A DNA stretch of 64,000 nt from positions 1 to 64,000 of the forward strand of contig NZ_RJUD01000114.1 of NCBI RefSeq assembly GCF_024343675.1, given 5' to 3'. A program made the position numbers and the translations under genes. Positions 40,801 through 50,768 of this stretch are shown here, piece after piece; the stretch's first letter is position 1, and each line of letters starts with the position of its first letter. Source of the DNA: Lacihabitans sp. CS3-21. GTDB lineage: Bacteria; Bacteroidota; Bacteroidia; Cytophagales; Spirosomataceae. Below the pieces are notes generated by a model that worked only from the letters and a program-made list of their open reading frames with translations, was not told where the DNA came from and did no database searches.

Positions 40801-41003
40801 GATTAAGACAAGGGGTTAGTTAATAAACAAATTAATAGTTCAATTTAAAACAAAAATTAATAAAGTCAACAATTAGGACGATTATTTTGAAAAAAGTAAC
40901 TAAAAAATATTATTTATATCTATTAATAATCAACACTTTAAATAATTATTTCTTAATTCTTGTGCATTTACGCTATTGAAATCAGCCTTATAATCCATAA
41001 AAA

Positions 41004-41027
41004 AAGGAAGTCACAATTGACTTCCTT
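41004..41027 (-). terminator. rho terminator
   Basis: AAGGAAGTCA-CAAT-TGACTTCCTT, with a T-run in the rho direction, 23 bp beyond the rho stop. The remaining 200 bp up to the OmpA gene hold nothing I can identify. Confidence 0.88.
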
Positions 41028-41049
41028 CTCATTATATATTTAAATAAGA

Positions 41050-42843
41050 CTATCTGTTCATGGTCATCAAAAACTCTTGATTGGTTTTTGTGCCTTTCAT
41101 TTTAGAAAGCAGGAATTCCATTGTTTCCATAGGATTCATGTCCGCCATATATTTTCTTAGTAACCAAACTCTCTGCAACTCGTCTTTGTCCATTAAAAGG
41201 TCTTCTCTACGAGTGCCTGATGCCAATATATCGATAGAAGGATATACTCGCTTGTTGGCCAATCTACGATCCAGCTGAAGTTCCATGTTACCTGTACCTT
41301 TGAATTCCTCAAAGATAACTTCGTCCATTTTAGAACCTGTATCAATCAGGGCTGTAGCTACAATCGTCAATGAACCTCCGTTTTCTATTTTTCTAGCGGC
41401 TCCAAAGAATCTCTTTGGCTTATGTAATGCATTGGCATCCACACCACCCGAAAGAATCTTACCTGAAGAAGGCATCACAGTGTTGTAGGCACGAGCCAAA
41501 CGCGTGATGGAGTCCAATAAAATCACCACATCGTGACCTGATTCCACCAATCTTTTGGCTTTTTCTAGAACTAAATTCGAAACTTTTACGTGTTTTTCGG
41601 CAGTCTCATCAAATGTAGAAGAGATAACCTCGGCCTTTACACTGCGTTGCATATCCGTTACCTCCTCCGGTCTTTCATCTATCAAAAGAATAATCAAATA
41701 AACCTCTGGATGATTGATCGTAATAGCATTGGCAATTTCTTTCAACAAAACTGTCTTACCAGTCTTAGGTTGGGCTACTATCATTCCCCTTTGGCCTTTG
41801 CCGATTGGTGAAAACAAATCCAACACACGAGTAGACATTACATCTGACCTTGTACTTAAGTTAAGTTTTTCTTGTGGAAACAATGGTGTGAGGTATTCAA
41901 AAGGAATTCTGTCACGAATTTCCTCTGTTGTTTTGCCATTTACTGAAAGTACTTTCAGTAAAGCAAAATATTTCTCGCCATCTTTGGGTGGCCTAATAGA
42001 CCCATGAATGGTATCACCCGTTTTTAGGCCAAAAAGTTTAATTTGTGATGGCGAAACATAGATATCGTCTGGGCTGGCTAGGTAATTATAATCCGCAGAA
42101 CGTAAGAAGCCATAACTTCCTTCACTCATGATTTCTAATACGCCAATGTTCTCAATTAGCCCATCAAACTCTTTTACTAAGTTATTAAACTGCTTTTTTA
42201 TAGAGCGACCGTAGTCCTCTTTCTTTTTTGCATCTTGTTTTTGTTCATTGGTTAGGACTTCCTCACCTGGCAATCCCAAATCCTCGTCCGTTATGTCTGG
42301 AATCTCTTCTATTAAATCAGATATATCAATTTCATCTGATATATTTATATCTATAATTTCGTTTGAATCTGGCTGAATATCGGTGTCAACCATTTTGTTC
42401 TCTTTTGGAGCCTCTGTTTTACGGTTGTCTGGTTTTCTAAATTCTGGTCTTTTAAACTCCGCAATAATCGGTTTAGGCTCTTCTGGCTTCTCTTCAACAA
42501 CTGGGGCGTTTACCAATTCAGGAGTATCCGTAGACATGGTATCGTCAGTAACTACGCGAGTAATTCTTTTTCTCAGGCGAGGTCCTTTATCCTCTGGCTC
42601 CATTGAGAGCGGATTCTGAGCTGGCCTTACATTCGGAAGTGCTTGTCCTTGTGGTTTAACCTTGATGGATTTTATGGGCTTTTCTTCAGTTTTAACTTCC
42701 TGTGTGGTTGGTGGATTATGATCCACGATTTTCTGAATAATGTCTTTTTTTGCGGCACCTTTGTCTAATTCAATGCCTAGTTCAGCTGAAATGCTTTTAA
42801 GTTCTGACAGAAGTTTTAGCTTCAAATCTTCTTGATTGTACAT
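41050..42843 (-). CDS. rho: Transcription termination factor Rho
   Basis: About 597 aa from the ATG at 42843; the in-frame TTG at 42867 is not favoured. An N-terminal Rho-N domain (about 1-45) is followed by an acidic, Pro/Lys-rich insertion (about 50-200) rich in Glu, Asp and Pro, then the RNA-binding cold-shock domain ([22 protein letters not shown]) and the hexameric ATPase with Walker [16 protein letters not shown] near residue 358 and the Q-loop region [12 protein letters not shown]. Large insertions of this kind are usual in Bacteroidota Rho. Confidence 0.98.
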   Translation of the reverse strand: MYNQEDLKLKLLSELKSISAELGIELDKGAAKKDIIQKIVDHNPPTTQEVKTEEKPIKSIKVKPQGQALPNVRPAQNPLSMEPEDKGPRLRKRITRVVTDDTMSTDTPELVNAPVVEEKPEEPKPIIAEFKRPEFRKPDNRKTEAPKENKMVDTDIQPDSNEIIDINISDEIDISDLIEEIPDITDEDLGLPGEEVLTNEQKQDAKKKEDYGRSIKKQFNNLVKEFDGLIENIGVLEIMSEGSYGFLRSADYNYLASPDDIYVSPSQIKLFGLKTGDTIHGSIRPPKDGEKYFALLKVLSVNGKTTEEIRDRIPFEYLTPLFPQEKLNLSTRSDVMSTRVLDLFSPIGKGQRGMIVAQPKTGKTVLLKEIANAITINHPEVYLIILLIDERPEEVTDMQRSVKAEVISSTFDETAEKHVKVSNLVLEKAKRLVESGHDVVILLDSITRLARAYNTVMPSSGKILSGGVDANALHKPKRFFGAARKIENGGSLTIVATALIDTGSKMDEVIFEEFKGTGNMELQLDRRLANKRVYPSIDILASGTRREDLLMDKDELQRVWLLRKYMADMNPMETMEFLLSKMKGTKTNQEFLMTMNR

Positions 42844-43047
42844 AGAAATTTTGTTTTGGAAAAACAATGAGGGTTGTTAAAGTACTTATGAATACATTAA
42901 ACGCTTGGTTTGAAAAAATCTAGAATATTTCGGATTTTGAAATTACGAATCGGAAGAAGTCCCTTAGCAGTAATTTTTGATTTCGTTCGCAATTTTAAGC
43001 ATTAAAATCTTTACCAACAAAAAAAAAGCTAAAAATATTAATAAATA

Positions 43048-43812
43048 CTATGCATCACCCTTGAAAACAAACAATGCAGGGCCCTTCAATAGGATTTGAG
43101 AGAATTTTTGTTCTCCTTCAAAACTCACTTCGAGTTTGCCACCAAGTGTTTGTATTTTGATTTTTTGAGACAATCCTTTCTTTACTGATGAGGCTATAGC
43201 GGCTGCCGTTACGCCGGTTCCACAGGAAAATGTTTCGTCTTCAACACCTCTTTCATAGGTTCTGACTTTTAGATTTTCATTGTCAATGATTTGGATAAAA
43301 TTCACATTTACACCACCTCTTGAAAGCCAATAGTCACTGTATCTAATAGCAGCTCCTTGCGTTTTAACATCCAAATTATCCAGATTTTCTTGAAATATAA
43401 CCAGGTGCGGTGAACCTGTGTTGAGAAAATACCCGTTGGTTTCATCAATTATTTCCTCTACGTCTATCATACCCAACGAAACCTCATCATTTTCTACCAT
43501 GGCATGGTGCGGGCCGTCTACTGCTATAAAACTGGTGGCTGTTTCAAAAATACCTAAATCAGAGGCAAACTTCACTGCACATCTTCCCCCATTGCCGCAC
43601 ATGCTTCCCTCCTTACCGTCAGCGTTGAAATATCGCATTCTGAAATCAAAACCTTCGGCATTTTCAATTAATATCAATCCATCCGCTCCGATTCCGAATC
43701 TTCTATGACATAGAAACTCCACATTTTTTATAGAATCATCAAATCCTCCCTCACGATTATCAATCATCACGAAATCATTGCCTGTTCCTTGATATTTAAA
43801 AAATTGGGTCAT
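43048..43812 (-). CDS. dapF: Diaminopimelate epimerase
   Basis: A 254-aa PLP-independent epimerase converting LL- to meso-diaminopimelate for peptidoglycan and lysine. The two catalytic cysteines are in EGSMCGNGGRCAV and ETFSCGTGVTAAA, in the mirrored halves of the fold. The N-terminus MTQFFKYQGTGNDFVMIDN is typical. Confidence 0.97.
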   Translation of the reverse strand: MTQFFKYQGTGNDFVMIDNREGGFDDSIKNVEFLCHRRFGIGADGLILIENAEGFDFRMRYFNADGKEGSMCGNGGRCAVKFASDLGIFETATSFIAVDGPHHAMVENDEVSLGMIDVEEIIDETNGYFLNTGSPHLVIFQENLDNLDVKTQGAAIRYSDYWLSRGGVNVNFIQIIDNENLKVRTYERGVEDETFSCGTGVTAAAIASSVKKGLSQKIKIQTLGGKLEVSFEGEQKFSQILLKGPALFVFKGDA

Positions 43813-43924
43813 AAAATGCAGCTTTGCTATTCAGTTATAAAAGTAATATTATTTTGATTGAAAAAGTTCGATGGTTGATGAACTTTGATGGGTTTTTATT
43901 TGTGAGGAGACAAACTCTGGCGGC

Positions 43925-43959
43925 AAAAAAAAAGTCATCTCAAAGAGATGACGTTTTTT
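43925..43959 (-). terminator. rplS terminator
   Basis: GTCATCTC-AAA-GAGATGAC flanked by an A-run and a T-run, about 50 bp past the rplS stop and before dapF, so the two genes are separate transcripts. Confidence 0.9.
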
Positions 43960-44007
43960 GCACAAATTATGAAAAAGCTATTACTTAAAATTATTAAGCA
44001 ATGTTAC

Positions 44008-44361
44008 TTACTTTTTTAGTTCTTTGATTCTCGCAGCTTTACCATGTTTTCCTCTTAGGAAGTACAATTTAGCACGACGAACCTTACCTCTTCTAAGAAC
44101 TTCGATTTTGTCGATACTTGGTGACAAAACTGGGAAGATTCTCTCTACTCCAACACCGTTAGAAATTTTACGTACTGTAAAAGTCTCACCTGGAGTACCG
44201 AAGTTTTTTCTTTGAATAACAACACCTTGGTACAACTGAATACGCTCTTTGTTTCCTTCAAATATTTTCACAAATACGTTAACAGTGTCACCCGCCTTGA
44301 AATCAGGTAATCCAGCTCTTGAACTGCTGTATTCTGATTCTACAAACTTAATTAAATCCAT
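44008..44361 (-). CDS. rplS: Ribosomal protein L19
   Basis: A 117-aa L19 protein at the 30S-50S interface. Typical parts are [77 protein letters not shown] and the basic C-terminus. Gene stands alone here, without rimM or trmD. Confidence 0.98.
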   Translation of the reverse strand: MDLIKFVESEYSSSRAGLPDFKAGDTVNVFVKIFEGNKERIQLYQGVVIQRKNFGTPGETFTVRKISNGVGVERIFPVLSPSIDKIEVLRRGKVRRAKLYFLRGKHGKAARIKELKK

Positions 44362-44446
44362 TTAATAAAAAAATTATTGATAAAAAATTTATTGAAAGTA
44401 AAGAGGCTTCTTTTAGGCTAAAAGAGGCGTTTACAGAAACGAGGTG

Positions 44447-44477
44447 CAAATATAGTGATATTTTATAATATTCTAAA
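44447..44477 (-). promoter_or_regulatory. rplS promoter
   Basis: TATATTTG (44447-44454 on the minus strand) matches the TAnnTTTG -7 box exactly; TTTA sits 19 bp upstream in the -33 position. It lies about 85 bp before rplS, which therefore has a substantial leader. Confidence 0.6.
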
Positions 44478-44552
44478 CTTTGGCTTTGAAATTTTCTGAA
44501 AATGTGAATCATTAAAAGCTTTCAATCTATTGTTATACACTTCTTTACGATT

Positions 44553-45515
44553 TTACCTATATTTTAAGGACTCTAACACTATTTCTTCAAAACCTGGAAG
44601 AGTTTTATAGGCATACTTGCATTTCCACTTGGATTTTGAATCTTTGGAGGCTATCAAAAAGGCTTTTTCCTTTGGTCTATTGGCAGGAATTGTTGCATCA
44701 TTTTCCATGTTGACAATGTCCACAGGAATGTTTTCGTAGTATTTAAAATACTGTGGATGAGTTAAATAACCGAGAGGCGTTACATCAAACGGAATAAAGC
44801 CGTCATTGCCAAATAATTGTTTGTGACGCAGTGACCACGGTCTTAAGAAATCGTAAACCCACTTATCTCCTTCAAAGCTATTGTTCAGGAAATCATAGTC
44901 GGTTTTTCCAAGAAACAGATAAACACTCGCCTCGAAACCCGATAACACAACTTTTATGCCCGAGTCAAACACAATCTTGAAAGATTCTACGTCTTTTTCG
45001 AAATTATAATCAGAAACAATTTGCTGTTCCAGACCCGGTTTAAAATGAAAACCTGGAGTACGTCCTGCACAAAAAACTATTTCATCTATCTGTGAAGCCA
45101 ATTCAGGATGATTCTTCAATACCGTAGCCACATTGGTGGCTGGTCCGAGAGCCAGAATTGTGAGTTTTTCTTTTTTTAAAGCCGCCGCCAAGGCTATGGT
45201 AGCGTCATTTTCTTCACCTACGTCGGTACAAGTATTGGACCCTTTATAAATAGGAATGTTAAGATTTGGAGCATACCATTTTAGCATTTTTTCGGTAATC
45301 CCATAAGCGTAATCCACATAAGTGACAAGGCTAATACCTTCTATTTTTATTTTGTCCTGAAACTTCAGGGCCATCATGAGCGTAATGGCGTCGTCTACTT
45401 CTCGTGGGGCACGATCGGGATTCCCAATCATGATGTCGGTATCAAACCATATTTTTTTTTGCGAAAAACCAGAGAAGCCTACTAAAATCAAACCAACAAA
45501 AACTAACTTTTTCAT
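44553..45515 (-). CDS. Exported nucleoside hydrolase (IUNH family)
   Basis: About 320 aa from the ATG at 45515, which gives the signal peptide MKKLVFVGLILVGFSGFSQ; an ATG three codons earlier overlaps the previous gene. The N-terminal metal motif reads WFDTDIMIGNPDRAPREVDDA, in which the usual DTDPGxDDA is split by an insertion. ALGPATNVATVLKNHPE is typical of the family. It would cleave ribonucleosides in the periplasm into base and ribose. It is the last of three co-directional genes: TonB receptor, kinase, hydrolase. Confidence 0.9.
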   Translation of the reverse strand: MKKLVFVGLILVGFSGFSQKKIWFDTDIMIGNPDRAPREVDDAITLMMALKFQDKIKIEGISLVTYVDYAYGITEKMLKWYAPNLNIPIYKGSNTCTDVGEENDATIALAAALKKEKLTILALGPATNVATVLKNHPELASQIDEIVFCAGRTPGFHFKPGLEQQIVSDYNFEKDVESFKIVFDSGIKVVLSGFEASVYLFLGKTDYDFLNNSFEGDKWVYDFLRPWSLRHKQLFGNDGFIPFDVTPLGYLTHPQYFKYYENIPVDIVNMENDATIPANRPKEKAFLIASKDSKSKWKCKYAYKTLPGFEEIVLESLKYR

Positions 45516-45516
45516 A

Positions 45517-46512
45517 CTATACATTATTCATTATTAAGCCTTTGGCTTCTTTTAACAATTCTTTTTTGGTTTCTAAACTAAGCGAAAGGGGCAACTGAGC
45601 TAATCCTATGATTCTCCGTAGGACTTCTACCCCAACAAACTGATTAAGAAGTTTCTCGTCGAAATCAGCACCTTTTTTGTAATTCAACAATACGCTATCC
45701 ATAATGGCTTCGCTTTGCTCGCTCATTTTTAAATGTGCAATGAAAACACCCAAGTCGAACTCAGCAAATCCATAAAAACAGAATTCTGGGTCAATAACTT
45801 TAACACCTGAGTCTGTTTTCAGGAAACTTCCTGGATAATAGTCGCCATGTAAAAAATAAGGTCCATCTGCCAGATACCTTTCACCTAGGTTTTTCACAAC
45901 AGATTTGAGTTCTTGATCTTTTTTGTAAAGCATAGCCTCTGACTGTAAACCCAGCTGGATATTATCCAAATCGAACCCATTTTCTTCCATAAAAGGGTAT
46001 AAAAATATATGCTCGTGGTTCAAAGCTCTCATTCCCCGATTGGCAAACTCTGGCGTTGGAGAATCGGCTCGAAAACTATGGTGCAAATGACTTATATACG
46101 CTACCATTTGAGCCAAATCGTCTGAGCTCATTCTTTGACCAGAATTGTATAAAAAGGAATAATCATTTGCTTGACCGAGATCTTCAGTAATTATAATATT
46201 GTTTACTTCATCCAAACCCAATAGTTTCGGCATGAATGATTTCAGAACCGAATCATTTTGGATAAATTCTATAAAACGACCCTCTATTACAGCCCGATTT
46301 GCAGGAGCAGGAATAGAAGGATATTTTTCTACATAATCTCTCGACTGCTTTACAATGAAAGTTCTACCAAAAGAAGTATATGCTCTCATTGTAAAATTCA
46401 TGTTGCCTTCACCGGGCTTTTCAACCTTCATCAGAACCTCATTCGTCTCTAACCATCCTTTGGATTTGAGATAAACCTCGAGCTCATCAATTTTATCAAA
46501 ACTTAGAATCAT
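45517..46512 (-). CDS. MtnK-like small-molecule kinase (APH fold)
   Basis: A 331-aa aminoglycoside-phosphotransferase-fold kinase closest in motif to 5-methylthioribose kinase. It has the nucleotide loop PGEGNMNFTMRAYTS and the invariant lysine in FIVKQS. The catalytic loop is HGDYYPGSFL and the metal-site segment VIDPEFCFYGFAEFDLG, both characteristic of MtnK. It lies immediately before the nucleoside hydrolase. A role in phosphorylating a sugar such as methylthioribose or ribose is likely; antibiotic resistance is not supported. Confidence 0.85.
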   Translation of the reverse strand: MILSFDKIDELEVYLKSKGWLETNEVLMKVEKPGEGNMNFTMRAYTSFGRTFIVKQSRDYVEKYPSIPAPANRAVIEGRFIEFIQNDSVLKSFMPKLLGLDEVNNIIITEDLGQANDYSFLYNSGQRMSSDDLAQMVAYISHLHHSFRADSPTPEFANRGMRALNHEHIFLYPFMEENGFDLDNIQLGLQSEAMLYKKDQELKSVVKNLGERYLADGPYFLHGDYYPGSFLKTDSGVKVIDPEFCFYGFAEFDLGVFIAHLKMSEQSEAIMDSVLLNYKKGADFDEKLLNQFVGVEVLRRIIGLAQLPLSLSLETKKELLKEAKGLIMNNV

Positions 46513-46530
46513 TTCAAACTGAATTAAATA

Positions 46531-49500
46531 TTAAAAAACGTAACGGGCTCCAAACTGAAACTGACGTGGAGCAGAAGCAGCTTTCCATGTATAGGTGTTT
46601 GTGCTTTTATCGCCTACCATAAACTGATTACTGTTACCTCTTACCACATTGAACCCCGAATAGTTAACGGCATTTAAAAGGTTAAATATATCAGCCGAAA
46701 GCTCGAAATGCTTCATTAATGTGTATTTTAAAGAAAGGTCAAGCGTATTTGCCCAAGGTAATCTGTCGCTGTTTCTGATATTCCCTGGACTGTAATCTCC
46801 AGGATTGAAAAAATCATTATCACCATTGAGGTCGGTTGTACCAAAAATGCGGGCATCAGCAATTCGCGTAATCGGTTGACCGCTTTGCACTAGGAATGCT
46901 GGTGAAACAATAAGGTTTTTGATTGGATACCAGAAAAACATAAAGCTGGCCACATGACGACGGTCGTTTTCATCATAAGTATATTCTACATCATAATTAT
47001 TAGCATCATTGGCTCTGGTATTAATACTGCTGGTATTACTTTTTATCAAGGCCAAAGAGTAACTCATTCTATAAGCAAACTTCCCTTCCCCTTTCAGTTT
47101 TTGATAAACCATGTTCATGGCCCAATATCTTGCTTTACCGTCGGTTTCGTTCATCAAAACGTTTCTTGCAAATCCTCTGAGGGTGTCGCTTCCTGCTACT
47201 GCATATTGGCCACGGCTGTCCGATTTTAACGGAACAGGTCTAGTTAAATCTGCCTCCGCAACTTTTCTTACCACTACATTTTTAGGGTCATTTAAAGGAT
47301 AAGCTGATGGTGCATTTAGGTTTCTGATATAATACAAATTGTTGGTTGCTACATAATTTAAGTCGAGAGAAAACAAATGATCCTCGTCTGACTTGTGCTG
47401 ATAGCCTAACGAAACTTGGTGAGAGTAAGGATTTTGGAAACCATTTGGATTTAGAATTCGCATATTGTTCACGAATTGTCTATCTCGACGTGATTGCAAA
47501 TCGGTGTAACTCGGACCATTAAGATAAGTAACGTTAGAAGCAGTTGCTCTGATATTTCCAGGAAATGTAATCTTATCGATATCTGCGTTTGGATCAAGTT
47601 TTCCTAATTTTTGTAACTCTTTCAACTGTTTCTTAAAATCAGCAGAGGTACTGCTGAACTGCAGTGCGTCACTATGAATAGAATATTTTATTTTGTCTGT
47701 AAAAATTCCGTAACCTCCTCGTAAAGTACTTCTATCATCAATTTTATAATTGAAAGCCAACCGTGGGGCAAAATTGTTTAAGTCACCACGACTTCCACCA
47801 CCTTTGGTAAGATTGTCATAGTCATATCTTATACCCATGATAAGGTTTAATTTGTTGTTTACCGCAAAAATATCTTCGAGATAGGTACTAAATACATTTT
47901 GTCTGGCTCCAAAAGTATTGGGCTGAAGCTCTACGTCATAATTGATCACTCGTACATCTACTGGAATATCATTCACATCCAAACTTGAATTAATACCTTT
48001 GGCTTTGAGAGCATCCAGCTGAGCTTGGTTTAGCCTTACGGTGTAAGTACCAAAAGAATTTCCTCCACCAAGCAAGGCATAGTCAGAAGTTATAAACTCC
48101 ACTCCAAACTTGAGAGAGTGCTTGCCTTGTCTATAAAATAGTTTTTGCTGAAGCTGATTGGTATATTCTTTATTATCAAAAATAGCACCGCTTTGGCCCA
48201 CAGTAGCAATAACCGCACCGCTAGGGTCTTGAACGGTTACCGAAGGACTATTGATATTTACAGGTTCACGATAGTTCCATCTGAAATAAGAAGTTTGGAA
48301 ATTAGTTTCACCCGTAAGATATGAACTAAAAACGTATGCATTTTTCAATGCTACCAAATAGGTTCTGTTTTTCTGAGCGGAAGCTGCTGAAGGGAAAAGT
48401 GTTCCTCCTTCTAAGCCACCACCTTGACGGTCAATGTCGAAAATTCCATGATTTACTCTGAAAGAAGACTTGAATCTTTGGTTCCAAACTTGATCTATTT
48501 TTGCCGAACTGTAAGTGAAATTATTGAAGCCTGTAACGGTTTCGTTGACACCTAATTGCGGAACATTCAGCAAGTTGTCTTTCTTATCAATCGTTTGTTC
48601 AAAATTTAGGTAGAAAAACGTTTTGTCTTTTTTCAAAGCACCACCCAATCCAAAACCAGCCTGATTTCTTTGAAAACCGTCCTTTACCTGATTTCCTGAA
48701 AGATCCAAAGTTGCGAATGGTGATTTAGAATCAATTATAGAACCCGGACGTGTCAAATAAAAAGCCTCGCCTGTGAGTTTGTTTGAGCCAGATCTAGTGG
48801 TAACATTAACCAATCCATTACTTGTATTTCCAAATTCCACCGAGTAATTGTTAGTTAGAACCGAAATACCATCCGCAAATCCGATAGGCGTGTTGAATTT
48901 GGCGTTTCCAAGAAAACGCTCGTTGTTGTCCATACCATCAATAAGGTAGTTTGTAAAAGTACCACCAAGTCCGTTTATCGAAACATTTGGTGCTTCGGCG
49001 TATCCCAAAGTGGCAACCGTAAGATTGGGTAATCTGATAAGGGTTCGGGTAATATCTCTACCTTCCACGGGCAGTGCCTGAATCTCCTCTTTCGGAATGA
49101 TGTAAGAAACCTCCGCGTTTTGGGTATTCATTTTTGCTCTTTTTGAATTGGTTATTCTGACTTCTTCCAAAAGTTCAACCCTGATTGTTGGCAATTCTAG
49201 ATTAAAAACACTTATCTCTCCCACTTTCGGCGTAATACTACCTACAAATGCTTCTGCATATTTATCGTTGGCAAATGTAAAAGCCTTGTATGTTTTAGTA
49301 GTTTGAAGATCTTTAAAAACTACCTTTCCTGCTTTGTCGGAAAGCCCGAAAATAGTTTTTTCACCATACGTTTCAAGATAAACTTCAACGCTTTTTACGG
49401 GTTTATTGGTCAATAAGTCAATTACATTAACCTCAATTTGACTTTGAGCAAAACTCGAAAAAGAATAAAATATCGATATAATCAGTAATAATTTTTTCAT
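46531..49500 (-). CDS. TonB-dependent receptor, Oar-like, without SusD
   Basis: A 989-aa outer-membrane receptor with signal peptide (about 1-18), an N-terminal carboxypeptidase-regulatory-like domain (about 22-110), a plug domain (about 125-235, with EIQALPVEGRDITRTLIRLPN and YLIDGMDNNERFLG) and a large barrel ending RQFQFGARYVF. There is no SusD partner. It is 18 bp before the kinase gene and very probably shares its transcript, so it may import nucleosides or related compounds. The ligand is inferred from neighbours only. Confidence 0.92.
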   Translation of the reverse strand: MKKLLLIISIFYSFSSFAQSQIEVNVIDLLTNKPVKSVEVYLETYGEKTIFGLSDKAGKVVFKDLQTTKTYKAFTFANDKYAEAFVGSITPKVGEISVFNLELPTIRVELLEEVRITNSKRAKMNTQNAEVSYIIPKEEIQALPVEGRDITRTLIRLPNLTVATLGYAEAPNVSINGLGGTFTNYLIDGMDNNERFLGNAKFNTPIGFADGISVLTNNYSVEFGNTSNGLVNVTTRSGSNKLTGEAFYLTRPGSIIDSKSPFATLDLSGNQVKDGFQRNQAGFGLGGALKKDKTFFYLNFEQTIDKKDNLLNVPQLGVNETVTGFNNFTYSSAKIDQVWNQRFKSSFRVNHGIFDIDRQGGGLEGGTLFPSAASAQKNRTYLVALKNAYVFSSYLTGETNFQTSYFRWNYREPVNINSPSVTVQDPSGAVIATVGQSGAIFDNKEYTNQLQQKLFYRQGKHSLKFGVEFITSDYALLGGGNSFGTYTVRLNQAQLDALKAKGINSSLDVNDIPVDVRVINYDVELQPNTFGARQNVFSTYLEDIFAVNNKLNLIMGIRYDYDNLTKGGGSRGDLNNFAPRLAFNYKIDDRSTLRGGYGIFTDKIKYSIHSDALQFSSTSADFKKQLKELQKLGKLDPNADIDKITFPGNIRATASNVTYLNGPSYTDLQSRRDRQFVNNMRILNPNGFQNPYSHQVSLGYQHKSDEDHLFSLDLNYVATNNLYYIRNLNAPSAYPLNDPKNVVVRKVAEADLTRPVPLKSDSRGQYAVAGSDTLRGFARNVLMNETDGKARYWAMNMVYQKLKGEGKFAYRMSYSLALIKSNTSSINTRANDANNYDVEYTYDENDRRHVASFMFFWYPIKNLIVSPAFLVQSGQPITRIADARIFGTTDLNGDNDFFNPGDYSPGNIRNSDRLPWANTLDLSLKYTLMKHFELSADIFNLLNAVNYSGFNVVRGNSNQFMVGDKSTNTYTWKAASAPRQFQFGARYVF

Positions 49501-49596
49501 AGAAAAATGAAAGTGTAAAAATTAAAACAATAAAAAACAATTAGGTCCCTCAATGCAATTGAAGAATCTACTTTAAAATAAAATGAAGTCTAAAAA

Positions 49597-50277
49597 TTAA
49601 TATCCAAAAATAGGAGGACCACGGAAACTGCAAGAAAATAGGAGAACTTCAGATTTTGCAATATTAATCCATGAAAATGTAAGAAACTGAAAGCTGCTAG
49701 TGAATTTTAGTAAAAATGATACAATATGTCTTTCACCTGAATATAAAACTAAATCCTTAAAAGTATTAATATCTTGAAGCTGATCTAATATTTGAATTTT
49801 CTTTTCAGAAAAACTGGCCAAAATACTTTGAAATAAGTTAGGAGTCTGCCAAGGTAAAGCTTGAAAATCAACATTATCGTAGGCTTTTTTTGTTAATCCT
49901 ATAAGATAAGTTCCTCCTCTAAAATCAGGGCCAAAAACAGCATCAGAAGTATTTAGGGCTTCAGCTGCAGTGAGAATATGCTCAGTTTTAAGTGCCGGAC
50001 AGTCGTTGCCGATACAGATTAAGTTTTCAAATCCTTTATCAAAAACAGTAGAAATGGCGGCCGTAATGTTCTGACCAAAACTTGCTTTTGAATCTAGATT
50101 AAGATCATTAGAAATAAAAACCGGAATTTGGGTTGACCGTGTTTTTTGTTTAGTAAGAATATTTAAATTTTGAAAAATCTGCTTATTCGCCAATTGATTT
50201 TTAGGTGCCAACACTTTGAGCGATGCCTCCTTTGAGAGTTCACGAGCAAAAATCAATATGGCAACCGATTGGTACAA
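49597..50277 (-). CDS. DUF2064 protein, transferase 1 type (TIGR04282)
   Basis: A 226-aa GT-A-like nucleotidyl/glycosyltransferase-fold protein of the DUF2064 / rSAM-selenodomain-associated transferase 1 family: VAILIFARELSKEA at the start and LICIGNDCPALKTEHI with AVFGPDFRGGTYLIGL in the core. Only a TTG (50277) provides a start near the conserved opening, as no ATG is available. The last 45 residues after the core are hydrophobic and end SFRGPPIFGY, an extension I cannot place. Sugar donor unknown. Confidence 0.82.
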   Translation of the reverse strand: MYQSVAILIFARELSKEASLKVLAPKNQLANKQIFQNLNILTKQKTRSTQIPVFISNDLNLDSKASFGQNITAAISTVFDKGFENLICIGNDCPALKTEHILTAAEALNTSDAVFGPDFRGGTYLIGLTKKAYDNVDFQALPWQTPNLFQSILASFSEKKIQILDQLQDINTFKDLVLYSGERHIVSFLLKFTSSFQFLTFSWINIAKSEVLLFSCSFRGPPIFGY

Positions 50278-50381
50278 ATTATAAGGAGTTTGAGTAATTA
50301 TTAAAAGACTAACGAAAACAAACTTGAAACGGATTATCGGACAAAGAAAAAAAATAAAATTTTATAAAAATGTAATCTATC

Positions 50382-50768
50382 TTACATTAAAACCATTTCT
50401 TCAAAAATCTTATTTAAAGCAGCAGTAGGTTGCTGGCAATAACCCGGATGAATTTCAGAGGCCTGAATGATGGTGCTCCGGCGTGCGGTTAGCCACCTGA
50501 ACCTTGAAGCCAAATCTTGACTTCCTATCAAACCTGAATCTGGAGTACCCTGGCAAATTTTTTGAAAAGATAAAAGATGACTCTCAACTTCTTCTAAATC
50601 AACTTCGGGAAACAAAGACAAAATTCGACTTTTGTTTATTTGAAAAACAAAGTCGAGTGTTTTGAGGCTTTTGCAATATAAAACCACACCAATATTGATA
50701 TATTCGCCTCTTTCGACCCTTGGAACGAGCCTAATTACCGCATACTCATATAAGTGCTTTTCTTGCAT
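50382..50768 (-). CDS. DUF3037 protein
   Basis: A 128-aa DUF3037 protein: YEYAVIRLVPRVERGEYINIGVVLYC at the start and ARRSTIIQASEIHPGYCQQP toward the end. Its start lies 23 bp within the HipA-like gene, so the two are coupled. DUF3037 genes regularly accompany this short HipA-like kinase, but the role of the pair has not been described to my knowledge; it could be a regulator or substrate of the kinase. Confidence 0.9.
   Translation of the reverse strand: MQEKHLYEYAVIRLVPRVERGEYINIGVVLYCKSLKTLDFVFQINKSRILSLFPEVDLEEVESHLLSFQKICQGTPDSGLIGSQDLASRFRWLTARRSTIIQASEIHPGYCQQPTAALNKIFEEMVLM

Noticed and set aside
45517-46512. Aminoglycoside phosphotransferase
   Set aside because: Motifs (HGDYYPGSFL, VIDPEFCFYG) are of methylthioribose-kinase type, and the neighbours concern nucleosides.
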